Source: an uncultured Clostridia bacterium
Lineage (GTDB): Bacteria > Bacillota_A > Clostridia > Christensenellales > CAG-138
Direction: 5' to 3'
Assembly (NCBI GenBank): GCA_946539625.1
Contig: CAMNHT010000104.1
Coordinates: forward strand, 1-5,388
DNA length: 5,388 bases
The notes under the pieces were generated by a model that was given only the letters and a program-made list of their open reading frames with translations, searched no databases and had not been told where the DNA came from. This document shows positions 1 to 5,388 of this stretch, piece after piece. A program made the position numbers and the translations under genes. Positions within the stretch are counted from its first letter, which is position 1. Each line of letters begins with the position of its first letter.

Positions 1-1
1 G

Positions 2-604
2 CAGCAGGCATTGGAGAAGTATCCGGACGGGGAGAATATCGTGTTCGACATCACCGGAAACAGCGGCGGTGCCGACACGTATTGGAGAGAAAACCTCGTT
101 GCGCCGTTCGGAGAAGATCGACAGTGCCGTTTGCGTATGTTTTTCAAGGGCTCGCCGCAAAACCTGCAGATCATTGAGGCGTTTGACGAAGCGAAACAAA
201 CTTCGGAGGCGGAGGATGCGCCGGAGTGGGCACGCAAATACGGATTGGACCGGTATACATACCTTGATATGATGGTCGAGGGACGTGAGGCGGTTCACAG
301 CGATGCAAAACGCTGGGTCCTGGTCGATCACGTTGTGTATTCCTCGTCCGAAATGTTCGTATGCTTCTGCAAAGCCACCGGATGGGCGACCGTAGCCGGC
401 AAGCAAACGGGCGGGGACGGAATCGGTTTCAGCCCCGTTCTTCGGCTGCTGCCGGACTCCGGCGTGCTGTATGAGTTCAGCTGCGTAGCGGGCGAGAACC
501 CGGACGGCACGATGAGCATTGAGGGAACCACGCCCGATATCGTCCTTGAAAAGGCAACGATTGACTGCCTTTTGGACCTGATCCGGGAAGAACAGGGACA
601 TTGA
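2..604 (+). CDS. S41-family (C-terminal processing / tricorn-like) peptidase, 5' end cut by window
   Basis: This is the C-terminal part of a serine peptidase of family S41. The frame is open to the window edge; the first ATG-like codon at 11 is a TTG inside the gene, so it is not taken as a start. Residues are numbered from that codon. Residues 11-25 (VFDITGNSGGADTYW) match the S41 'D-x-R/T-G-N-x-GG' strand. Residues 105-116 (VDHVVYSSSEMF) match the nucleophile region (S-x-S-E), with Ser111 the likely nucleophile by alignment to Tsp/CtpA. Residues 127-140 (TVAGKQTGGDGIGF) match the following glycine-rich loop, and 'TTPDIVL' near the end is the usual terminal S41 motif. Where Ser/Lys-dyad CTPs have the general-base Lys 25 residues after Ser, this protein has Asp136, so the catalytic set may differ. 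The N-terminal half, with any signal peptide or PDZ domain, lies outside the window. The family is firm; the substrate is unknown. Confidence 0.85.
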   Translation, partial: QQALEKYPDGENIVFDITGNSGGADTYWRENLVAPFGEDRQCRLRMFFKGSPQNLQIIEAFDEAKQTSEAEDAPEWARKYGLDRYTYLDMMVEGREAVHSDAKRWVLVDHVVYSSSEMFVCFCKATGWATVAGKQTGGDGIGFSPVLRLLPDSGVLYEFSCVAGENPDGTMSIEGTTPDIVLEKATIDCLLDLIREEQGH

Positions 605-620
605 GCCGGAACACGGTATC

Positions 621-647
621 AGAGACGGTTTTGCCGTCTCTATTTTG
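621..647 (+). terminator. Intrinsic terminator after the S41 peptidase gene
   Basis: An 8-bp perfect stem (AGAGACGG at 621-628 with CCGTCTCT at 634-641) closes a 5-nt loop and is followed by a short T-rich run (ATTTT). It begins 16 bases after the stop codon and precedes the next promoter, so it should separate the two transcription units. Confidence 0.8.
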
Positions 648-660
648 ATCCTTTCCGCGC

Positions 661-689
661 TTGTAATCAGAGAAACCATATGCTATACT
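661..689 (+). promoter_or_regulatory. Sigma-A-type promoter with extended -10 for the oligoendopeptidase gene
   Basis: The -35 box is TTGTAA (661-666) and the -10 box is TATACT (684-689), with a 17-base spacer. TGC directly before the -10 box gives an extended -10. Transcription should start near 696. A strong AGGAGG (705-710) lies 8 bases before the ATG at 719. Confidence 0.8.
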
Positions 690-718
690 GAAACCGAAAT
701 CAACAGGAGGGCTAATCT

Positions 719-2395
719 ATGTGGAAATTCTCGGAACTACCCTATGAGCGCGTGGACGTCGATGCGTTTATCGCGGACGGATTGAAGCGGATCGATGCGT
801 TCGAACACGCAAAGACCGCCGAGGAAGCGATCGACGCGTATTACGCAATGGACGCGGCGATGCAGAAGGTCGCGACGCAGTTCACGATCGCGCATGTCCG
901 GCACGACGTCAACACGAAGGACGAATTCTACGACGCGGAGCAGACCTATTACGATCAGAACCTTTCGAAGACGATGGTCCTGAACGTGCGCCAGCTTCAC
1001 GCAATGGTGAACCATCCGTTCCGCAAAGAGCTCGAAGCCGCGCTCGGCAAGATCATCTTCACGCAGGCGGATGCGCAGGTGAAGCTCGCTGACGAACGTC
1101 TGATCCCGGGCATGACCGAGGAACAGATGTTAAAGAGCCGGTACAGTAAGCTCACCGCGGGCTGCACGACCGAGTACATGGGAGAGACCTGCAACTTCTA
1201 CGGGCTTCTGAAGTTCATGCAGAATCCGGACCGCAAGGTTCGCGAAGGCGCGTTCCGCAAGTGGGCGGAAATGTACGCGGGCATCGCCGACGAGCTCGAC
1301 GATATCTATGACAGGATGGTCGCGGTCCGCACGTCGCAGGCGAAGCTGATCGGGTACGAGAACTATATCCCGTTCGCGTACCTTTCCCGCGGACGCTACG
1401 ACTACACCAAGGACGACGTCGAACGCTTCCGTGAGGGCGTCAAAAAGTACGTCGTGCCCGCCGTCGCCCGCATCCATGAGCGGCAGGCAAAGCGCATCGG
1501 CGTGGAGAAGCTGCACTACTACGATGAGTCCTTCTGCTATCCGGAGGGCAACCCCATGCCGCACGGCACCGAGGAAGAGATGGTGAAAGCCGCGCAGGAG
1601 ATGTACCGTGAGCTGAGCCCGGAGACCGGCGAGTTCTTCGACTTCATGGTCGAGCATCAGCTGTTCGATCTGACGTCGCGTCCCGGCAAACACATGGGCG
1701 GTTACTGCACCACGCTCACTGAGCTGAAGGCGCCGTTCATCTTCTCGAACTTTAACGGCACGTCCGCGGACGTCGACGTGCTCACGCACGAGGCGGGACA
1801 CGCGTTCCAGGCGTACGTTGCGGCGCACTCGATCCGGCTTGCCGAGGTCTGGCAGGCGCCGATCGAGATCTGCGAGGTCCACTCGATGTCCATGGAGCAC
1901 TTCACCTATCCGTGGATGGAGAAATTCTTCGGCGACGACGCGCCCAGATATCGCGAAGCGCATCTTTCCGCCGCTTTGGAAACGATCCCGTACCTCACGA
2001 TGGTTGACGAGTTCCAGCACCGCGTCTATGCAAAGCCCGAAATGACGCGCGACGAGCGTTACGCGGTGTGGCATGAATTGGAGCAGGTCTATCTCCCGTG
2101 GCGCGACTACGACGGCGATCCGTTCCTTGAAAAAGGCGGCTTCTGGATGCAGAAGCAGCACATCTTCCTGTATCCGTTCTACTATATCGACTACGCGCTG
2201 GCGCAGATGGGCGCGTTCGACTTCTTCCTCCGCATGCGCGAAGACCGCGAACGGGCGTGGAACGACTATCTGAACCTCTGCAAGGCGGGCGGCACGGTGG
2301 GCTACTTCGACCTTCTGAAGGTCGGCAACCTCCGCAATCCTTTCGCCGAAAACACGGTCAAAGACATCGCCGAAGCGATCGAAAAACTGCTGTAA
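719..2395 (+). CDS. M3-family zinc oligoendopeptidase (PepF-like)
   Basis: This 558-residue protein is a cytoplasmic thermolysin-fold zinc metallopeptidase of family M3, which cleaves short peptides, probably in peptide turnover. The zinc motif HEAGH is at residues 357-361, with Glu358 as the catalytic base. The third zinc ligand is Glu386 in 'ICEVHSMSME', 25 residues after the second His, as in thimet oligopeptidase. The segment YPFYYIDYALAQ (485-496) is the conserved C-terminal substrate-side motif of this group. There is no signal peptide or membrane segment. The length suits the shorter M3 oligoendopeptidases of Firmicutes, which are distinct from classical PepF of about 600 residues, so I give no symbol. 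The start is set by AGGAGG (705-710) 8 bases upstream. The gene has its own promoter and terminator and is therefore monocistronic. Substrate range cannot be read from the sequence. Confidence 0.95.
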   Translation: MWKFSELPYERVDVDAFIADGLKRIDAFEHAKTAEEAIDAYYAMDAAMQKVATQFTIAHVRHDVNTKDEFYDAEQTYYDQNLSKTMVLNVRQLHAMVNHPFRKELEAALGKIIFTQADAQVKLADERLIPGMTEEQMLKSRYSKLTAGCTTEYMGETCNFYGLLKFMQNPDRKVREGAFRKWAEMYAGIADELDDIYDRMVAVRTSQAKLIGYENYIPFAYLSRGRYDYTKDDVERFREGVKKYVVPAVARIHERQAKRIGVEKLHYYDESFCYPEGNPMPHGTEEEMVKAAQEMYRELSPETGEFFDFMVEHQLFDLTSRPGKHMGGYCTTLTELKAPFIFSNFNGTSADVDVLTHEAGHAFQAYVAAHSIRLAEVWQAPIEICEVHSMSMEHFTYPWMEKFFGDDAPRYREAHLSAALETIPYLTMVDEFQHRVYAKPEMTRDERYAVWHELEQVYLPWRDYDGDPFLEKGGFWMQKQHIFLYPFYYIDYALAQMGAFDFFLRMREDRERAWNDYLNLCKAGGTVGYFDLLKVGNLRNPFAENTVKDIAEAIEKLL

Positions 2396-2410
2396 ACCAT
2401 CCGGAACCAA

Positions 2411-2436
2411 GGGGACGGGAAACCGTCTCCTTTTTT
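2411..2436 (+). terminator. Intrinsic terminator after the oligoendopeptidase gene
   Basis: An 8-bp stem (GGGGACGG at 2411-2418 with CCGTCTCC at 2423-2430, one G-U pair) is capped by a GAAA tetraloop and followed directly by six T's (2431-2436). It lies 15 bases after the stop codon. This is a textbook Rho-independent terminator. Confidence 0.92.
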
Positions 2437-2470
2437 GCGTTCAAAGGGAGTTTCTTCCTATGTACCCAAA

Positions 2471-2650
2471 AAAGAATATATAGGAGAAAGAATACAGAGG
2501 AGAAAGATATAGCAGATCTTCTTTATAGAGAAAAAAGACATTCTTCTCTATAGAAAAAAGATCAATCAATCTATATAGATATTCTTCTCTATAGGAGAAA
2601 GATGTTCTTCTCTATAGAAGAAACATATAATTATAATAAAATACATATAG
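2471..2650. repeat. AT-rich array of degenerate hairpin-forming repeats in a gene-free stretch
   Basis: This fills most of the roughly 290-base gap between the oligoendopeptidase terminator and the transporter gene. TTCTTCTCTATAG occurs exactly three times (2541-2553, 2582-2594, 2605-2617) and in degenerate form at 2517-2528. The core TATAG occurs eight times, starting at 2479, 2508, 2524, 2549, 2574, 2590, 2613 and 2646. GGAGAAAGA occurs three times (2483, 2499, 2594). Several copies can fold: 2605-2622 is a perfect 7-bp stem with a CTAT loop, 2522-2532 pairs with 2544-2554 (11 bp, one G-U), and 2569-2580 is a perfect 12-base palindrome. By hand count 2461-2660 holds 50 G+C in 200 bases. No ORF with a believable start and ribosome site is seen here on either strand. 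The array ends before the promoter at 2665, so it is probably not in the mRNA made from that promoter. It could be an operator cluster, a decayed mobile repeat, or a simple-sequence expansion. Confidence 0.75.
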
Positions 2651-2664
2651 AAAACATATATTTA

Positions 2665-2694
2665 TTGACATATATTTGAACGCTGTGGTAGAAT
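2665..2694 (+). promoter_or_regulatory. Near-consensus sigma-A promoter for the ECF transporter gene
   Basis: A consensus -35 TTGACA (2665-2670) and -10 TAGAAT (2689-2694) are separated by 18 bases, with TGG before the -10 giving an extended -10. The predicted start is near 2701, leaving a 5' leader of only about 26 bases. That is too short for a riboswitch. Confidence 0.85.
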
Positions 2695-2726
2695 CCCCGT
2701 GACATTCGGAAAGGATCTTATTTTGT

Positions 2727-3332
2727 ATGGAAACCGGTAAAAAGACCCACAAGCTCGCGGTCGCGGCAATGCTTGCCGCCGTCGCCGCCGTGCTGCAGTT
2801 TATAGAGATCTCGATCCCCATCATGCCCTCGTTCGTGAAACTTGACCTATCGGATCTTCCTGCGCTTTTGGGCTCGTTTGCGCTCGGTCCCGTCTGGGGC
2901 GTCGTCATTCAGCTTGTCAAAAACCTTCTGCATCTGCCGTTCGGTACGTCGGCGGGCGTCGGAGAGCTGTGCAACTTCCTTTTGGGCGGCGTGTTCGTGT
3001 TCGCGGCGGGGCTTGTGTACCATCACCGCAAGACGCGCGGTTCTGCGCTTTGGGGGTCGATCGTAGGCGCGTTTGCCATGGCGGCGGTCTCGCTTCCGCT
3101 GAACTATTTCTTTGTCTATCCGGCGTACGTCGCGATCCTGCATTTCCCGGAGGAAGCGATCATCTCCGCGTATCAGGCGATTTTCGGCAGGATCGCGCAG
3201 TTTCCGACGGCAAATCCGCTTTTGAACTGCCTTCTGATCTTCAACGTGACGTTCACATTTGTGAAGGGGCTTCTGAACGTGGTGATCAGCTTCCTGATCT
3301 ATAAGCCGTTAAGTCCGCTTCTGCACAAATAA
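2727..3332 (+). CDS. ECF transporter S component, RibU-like (probable riboflavin uptake)
   Basis: This 201-residue, very hydrophobic protein is the substrate-binding membrane subunit of an energy-coupling factor transporter. About six membrane segments can be seen, roughly residues 10-31, 44-64, 79-99, 104-127, 133-150 and 166-193. The segment MPSFVKLDLSDLPALLG (33-49), then GPVWG (54-58), QLVKNLLHL (62-70) and GVGELCNFLLG (77-87) are the signature of the RibU riboflavin group, as in B. subtilis YpaA/RibU. The ATG is preceded by AAAGGA (2710-2715). No ATPase (EcfA/A') or EcfT gene is in the window, which fits a group II system whose S components share one energizing module encoded elsewhere. 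The S-component call is firm. The riboflavin assignment comes from motif resemblance; a related flavin or other vitamin is possible. Confidence 0.87.
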   Translation: METGKKTHKLAVAAMLAAVAAVLQFIEISIPIMPSFVKLDLSDLPALLGSFALGPVWGVVIQLVKNLLHLPFGTSAGVGELCNFLLGGVFVFAAGLVYHHRKTRGSALWGSIVGAFAMAAVSLPLNYFFVYPAYVAILHFPEEAIISAYQAIFGRIAQFPTANPLLNCLLIFNVTFTFVKGLLNVVISFLIYKPLSPLLHK

Positions 3333-3353
3333 CGGCAGATTTTCGCGGATCAC

Positions 3354-3382
3354 TTGATAATCCCATGTAAATTTGTTATACT
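3354..3382 (+). promoter_or_regulatory. Sigma-A-type promoter with extended -10 for the LysR gene
   Basis: TTGATA (3354-3359) and TATACT (3377-3382) are separated by 17 bases, and TGT before the -10 gives an extended -10. The predicted start is near 3389. It lies in the 82-base gap after the transporter gene, so the regulator gene has its own promoter. LysR proteins often bind T-N11-A sites near their own promoter, but I see no convincing operator here. Confidence 0.75.
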
Positions 3383-3414
3383 GACTCATTGAACGATCGG
3401 AAAAGAGAATCGGC

Positions 3415-4347
3415 ATGAACCTTTCGTACTATTCGAATTACGTGACCATCGTGGAGGAGGGGAGCCTCACCGCTGCTTCGAGAAAGCTGCGGATCGCGCA
3501 GCCCGCTTTGAGCAACCAGATCAAGGCTTTGGAAACGGCGTACGGCGCGCGGCTCTTTTATCGCGGCGCACGAAAGCTGGAGCTCACCGACGCGGGACAG
3601 ATCCTTTATGGGCGGGCAAAGCGCATGCTCGCGATCGAAACGGCGGCGCGCAGCGAGATCGCGTCCGGCTTCGGCGGCACGAAGGGGACGCTCCGGATCG
3701 GCATCACGTCCTCGTTTGAAAACGAACGGCTTTTGGACGCGCTGACGGCGTTTTCCGACCGGTTTCCGGACGCGGAGGTCCGCGTATACGAGGCGGAGCT
3801 TCCGGAGCTTTTAAAACGCTTACAGAGCGGCAAGGTCGAGGCGATCTTCGTCCGACCGATCAGAAGCGACGTCGAAAACTTAGAGGTGCTGTATACGCGC
3901 CCCGATACGCTCGTCGCGGCGTACAAGCCCGGCGCGTTCTTTACGGATGAGCCGGAGCCCGAGACTTCGTTCGAACGGCTTTCCGCACTGCCGCTTTCCA
4001 TGCTGGAGCGCAGCTTGCCGACGTTTATGAGCGCGTTTCGGGAAAAGGGACTGTCCCTTTCGCCGAAATACGTCAGTACGCGCATGCAGATCGCGCTCAA
4101 CTGGGCACGGGTCGGCAAGGCGGTCGCACTGGCGCCGAAAAGCGCAATGGAGGAGCTCGGCTTTACCGATCTTGCGGAAAAAACCGTGAAGGACTGCGAC
4201 CTCTTAGTACCTGCAATGACGATCATCACGCAGAAGCGCAAGTATCGCTCACACCTCGTCAACAACTTCCTGCTGCTGCTCTCGGAGCGGTACGGATTTG
4301 AATATACGGAACCGGTCGAAGGATCGGACAACGGAAAAGGAGACTGA
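3415..4347 (+). CDS. LysR-type transcriptional regulator
   Basis: At 310 residues this is the normal length for a LysR regulator, a cytoplasmic DNA-binding protein that usually works as a tetramer responding to a small ligand. Residues 1-61 form the winged helix-turn-helix. 'GSLTAASRKLRIAQPALSNQ' (16-35) carries the family's helix-turn-helix pattern, and 'LFYRGARKLELTDAG' (47-61) is the wing. A linker helix follows (about 62-88). From 'GTLRIGITSSFE' (91-102) to about residue 295 is the two-lobed periplasmic-binding-protein-like effector domain. The ribosome site is weak (AAAAGAGA at 3401-3408). It is transcribed from the promoter at 3354-3382 and runs straight into the cyclophilin gene. Target and ligand cannot be told from sequence; LysR proteins often control a neighbouring gene, which would make the transporter or the cyclophilin gene candidates, but this is only inference. 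Confidence 0.95.
   Translation: MNLSYYSNYVTIVEEGSLTAASRKLRIAQPALSNQIKALETAYGARLFYRGARKLELTDAGQILYGRAKRMLAIETAARSEIASGFGGTKGTLRIGITSSFENERLLDALTAFSDRFPDAEVRVYEAELPELLKRLQSGKVEAIFVRPIRSDVENLEVLYTRPDTLVAAYKPGAFFTDEPEPETSFERLSALPLSMLERSLPTFMSAFREKGLSLSPKYVSTRMQIALNWARVGKAVALAPKSAMEELGFTDLAEKTVKDCDLLVPAMTIITQKRKYRSHLVNNFLLLLSERYGFEYTEPVEGSDNGKGD
4335..4342 (+). promoter_or_regulatory. Ribosome binding site that fixes the cyclophilin start
   Basis: AAAAGGAG lies inside the last codons of the LysR gene, 6 bases before the ATG at 4349. The frame is open further back to a TTG at 4298, but only the 4349 start has a ribosome site and yields an intact lipoprotein signal peptide. Confidence 0.85.
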
Positions 4348-4348
4348 C

Positions 4349-5062
4349 ATGAAACGCTTTTTATCACTTTTACTGACGGCGCTGCTGCTCGTCGCGGCGG
4401 TCGGCTGCACAAACGCGCATGCAAACGCGACCGGCTCGGCGGAGAACACGGGCAAGACCAAAGCGGAACCCGAAGTGCCCGCAACGGAAGCGCCGGCAAC
4501 GGAAGAACCCAAGAATACAGAGGAGGAACCGACTGTGAACAACAACCCCATCGTAACGATCACCATGCAGGACGGCGGCGTCATGAAGCTTGAGCTTTAC
4601 CCCGACGTCGCGCCGAATACCGTCAAGAACTTTATTTCCCTTGCGAACGCCGGCTTCTATGACGGGCTGATCTTCCACCGCATCATTGCAGGCTTTATGA
4701 TCCAGGGCGGCTGTTTCAATGCGAAAGGCATGCCGAATGAACCGGGCTATTCGATCAAGGGCGAATTTGCGTCCAACGGCTTTGAAAACAACCTCAAGCA
4801 TACACGCGGCGTGATCTCGATGGCGCGCACGATGGTTCCGGATTCCGCGGGCGCACAGTTCTTCATCATGCACAAGGACGCGCCGCATCTGGACGGTGAA
4901 TACGCGGCGTTTGGTATGCTTTTAGAGGGCTTTGACGTGCTGGACAGCATTGCAACGCTCCAGACGGATCGCAATGACGTGCCGCTCGTCTTCCCCGTGA
5001 TCGAGTCGATCCGCGTCGAGACCTTCGGCGTCGACTACGGCGAGCCCGAGAAGATCCAATAG
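4349..5062 (+). CDS. Cyclophilin-type peptidyl-prolyl cis-trans isomerase, predicted lipoprotein
   Basis: This 237-residue protein catalyses proline cis-trans isomerisation and probably acts outside the cytoplasmic membrane as a folding helper. Residues 1-20 are a lipoprotein signal peptide: a KR start, a hydrophobic core, then the lipobox AVGC with Cys20 as the lipidated residue. Residues 21-66 are a low-complexity Ala/Glu/Pro/Thr linker containing a short internal DNA repeat (GCAACGGAAG at 4481 and 4496). The cyclophilin domain covers about 67-228: FHRIIAGFMIQGG (109-121) and GAQFFI (168-173) match the active site. Arg111, Phe116, Met117, Gln119 and Phe172 correspond to human CypA Arg55, Phe60, Met61, Gln63 and Phe113. 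CypA Trp121 is His180 and His126 is Tyr185 here; the first change usually lowers cyclosporin binding. The gene starts one base after the LysR stop codon, so translation is probably coupled. No clear terminator follows. Confidence 0.93.
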   Translation: MKRFLSLLLTALLLVAAVGCTNAHANATGSAENTGKTKAEPEVPATEAPATEEPKNTEEEPTVNNNPIVTITMQDGGVMKLELYPDVAPNTVKNFISLANAGFYDGLIFHRIIAGFMIQGGCFNAKGMPNEPGYSIKGEFASNGFENNLKHTRGVISMARTMVPDSAGAQFFIMHKDAPHLDGEYAAFGMLLEGFDVLDSIATLQTDRNDVPLVFPVIESIRVETFGVDYGEPEKIQ

Positions 5063-5086
5063 CAGCCGGCGACCGGAGTCTGTTTG

Positions 5087-5171
5087 TGTCATTCTGAGGA
5101 GGCACGACGTGCCGACGAAGAATCTTTCGCGAGATCCTTCCCTACGCAGGTAAATCGTACGCAGGATGACA
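5087..5171. mobile_element. 85-bp inverted-repeat element, MITE-like dispersed repeat
   Basis: The ends are inverted repeats: TGTCATTCTGAG (5087-5098) and the complement of the right end ending CAGGATGACA (5162-5171) agree at 10 of 12 positions. Inside are two further hairpins, GGCAC/GTGCC (5101-5105 and 5109-5113) and GAAGAATCT/AGATCCTTC (5117-5125 and 5132-5140, one mismatch). The end sequence and the 'GAAGAATCT' interior resemble, from memory, a repeat type scattered between genes in many bacterial genomes; I cannot confirm this by search. It has no coding capacity. The flanks TGTTTG (5081-5086) and TGTGTG (5172-5177) match at 5 of 6 bases, which could be a worn target duplication or chance. 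It fills most of the 153-base gap before prfB, and its hairpins might weaken read-through from the cyclophilin gene. Confidence 0.68.
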
Positions 5172-5215
5172 TGTGTGGTTTACGATCCCAAATTATAGAA
5201 TTCCCCGGAGGAAAT

Positions 5216-5388
5216 ATGCTGGTACTGGACGAATACAAAATGCAGCTCGGTGCGCTCAACGAGACGCTCGCGCTTGCACATAAGCAGATGAACGCCGACG
5301 CGCTGAAATCCGAGCTCGAAACCCTCGAAGCGCAGATGGCGGAGACCGATTTCTGGAACGACGTCGAAAACGCGAACAAGGTCACGAC
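5216..5388 (+). CDS. prfB: Peptide chain release factor 2 (RF2), N-terminal 57 codons; 3' end cut by window
   Basis: RF2 recognises UGA and UAA stop codons on the ribosome and releases the finished protein. Only the N-terminal helical region is present. 'LKSELETLEAQMAETDFWND' (30-49) aligns with the conserved 'LE.qm..p.FW.D' segment of RF2, for example 'IAELDEQMADPEFWND' in B. subtilis, and 'ENANKV' fits the following 'A-x-x' helix. The anticodon-like SPF and GGQ motifs lie beyond the window. GGAGG (5207-5211) sits 4 bases before the ATG, a slightly short but strong ribosome site. The reading frame is continuous through codons 20-32, where many bacteria have an in-frame UGA and programmed +1 frameshift. 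No convincing promoter is seen after the repeat element. RF1 is less likely because the FWND segment is RF2-like. Confidence 0.88.
   Translation, partial: MLVLDEYKMQLGALNETLALAHKQMNADALKSELETLEAQMAETDFWNDVENANKVT

Noticed and set aside
1130..2410. Long minus-strand open frame (426 codons) opposite the oligoendopeptidase gene
   Set aside because: It is antisense to a clear M3 peptidase with intact catalytic motifs, has no recognisable domain, and reads as an Arg/Val/Glu-rich mirror of GC-rich codons. It is a composition artefact.
2517..2622. CRISPR-like reading of the AT-rich repeats
   Set aside because: Repeats are short and degenerate, spacing is irregular (about 23-41 bases), there are no unique spacers of uniform length, and no cas genes are nearby.
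3320..3343. Possible terminator after the RibU-like gene (TCTGC/GCAGA then TTTT)
   Set aside because: The stem has only 5 bp with a 10-base loop that contains the stop codon, so it is too weak to call.
4298..4348. Upstream TTG start adding 17 residues to the cyclophilin
   Set aside because: It would overlap the LysR end, has no ribosome site, and would bury the lipoprotein signal peptide behind a charged segment.
3606..4499. Minus-strand open frame (297 codons) opposite the LysR and cyclophilin genes
   Set aside because: It has no family resemblance, a Ser/Arg-rich composition typical of antisense frames, and crosses the boundary of two well-supported + strand genes.
5066..5085. CCGG-CGA-CCGG hairpin after the cyclophilin stop codon as a terminator
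   Set aside because: Only a 4-bp stem with no real T run directly after it.
5171..5201. Possible prfB promoter with a TATAGAAT -10
   Set aside because: No -35 box at a proper distance, and the predicted start would overlap the ribosome site at 5207-5211.

Overview
The window looks like chromosomal DNA from a Gram-positive, Clostridia-type bacterium, possibly an uncultured gut member. This rests on family resemblance and signal style, not on a marker gene. The genes use GC-rich codons (a sampled 60-base stretch of the peptidase gene is about 63% GC). Three sigma-A-like promoters and two intrinsic terminators are easy to read. All six genes are on the + strand.

Layout: (1) 2-604 is the 3' part of an S41-family peptidase gene, closed by a hairpin terminator at 621-647. 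(2) A strong extended -10 promoter at 661-689 drives a monocistronic M3-family oligoendopeptidase gene (719-2395), closed by another hairpin terminator (2411-2436). (3) 2437-2726 has no gene. Its core (2461-2660) is only about 25% G+C by hand count and carries a repeated hairpin-forming motif centred on TATAG. A near-consensus promoter (2665-2694) follows. (4) 2727-3332 encodes an integral-membrane S component of an ECF vitamin transporter, most like the riboflavin type (RibU). (5) A third promoter (3354-3382) precedes a LysR-type regulator gene (3415-4347). A cyclophilin-type peptidyl-prolyl isomerase lipoprotein gene (4349-5062) follows after a single base, so these two are almost certainly co-transcribed. 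(6) 5063-5215 contains an 85-bp inverted-repeat element (5087-5171) that resembles a small non-autonomous dispersed element. (7) 5216 to the window end is the start of prfB, encoding release factor 2.

The genes do not form one pathway. Two peptidases, a vitamin transporter subunit, a regulator with a secreted foldase, and a translation factor sit as separate transcription units. I do not see a convincing new multi-gene system. The points most worth a second look are the AT-rich hairpin array upstream of the transporter gene, the small mobile-like repeat upstream of prfB, the absence of the usual prfB frameshift site, the absence of an FMN riboswitch at the RibU-like gene, and the LysR/lipoprotein-cyclophilin pairing.
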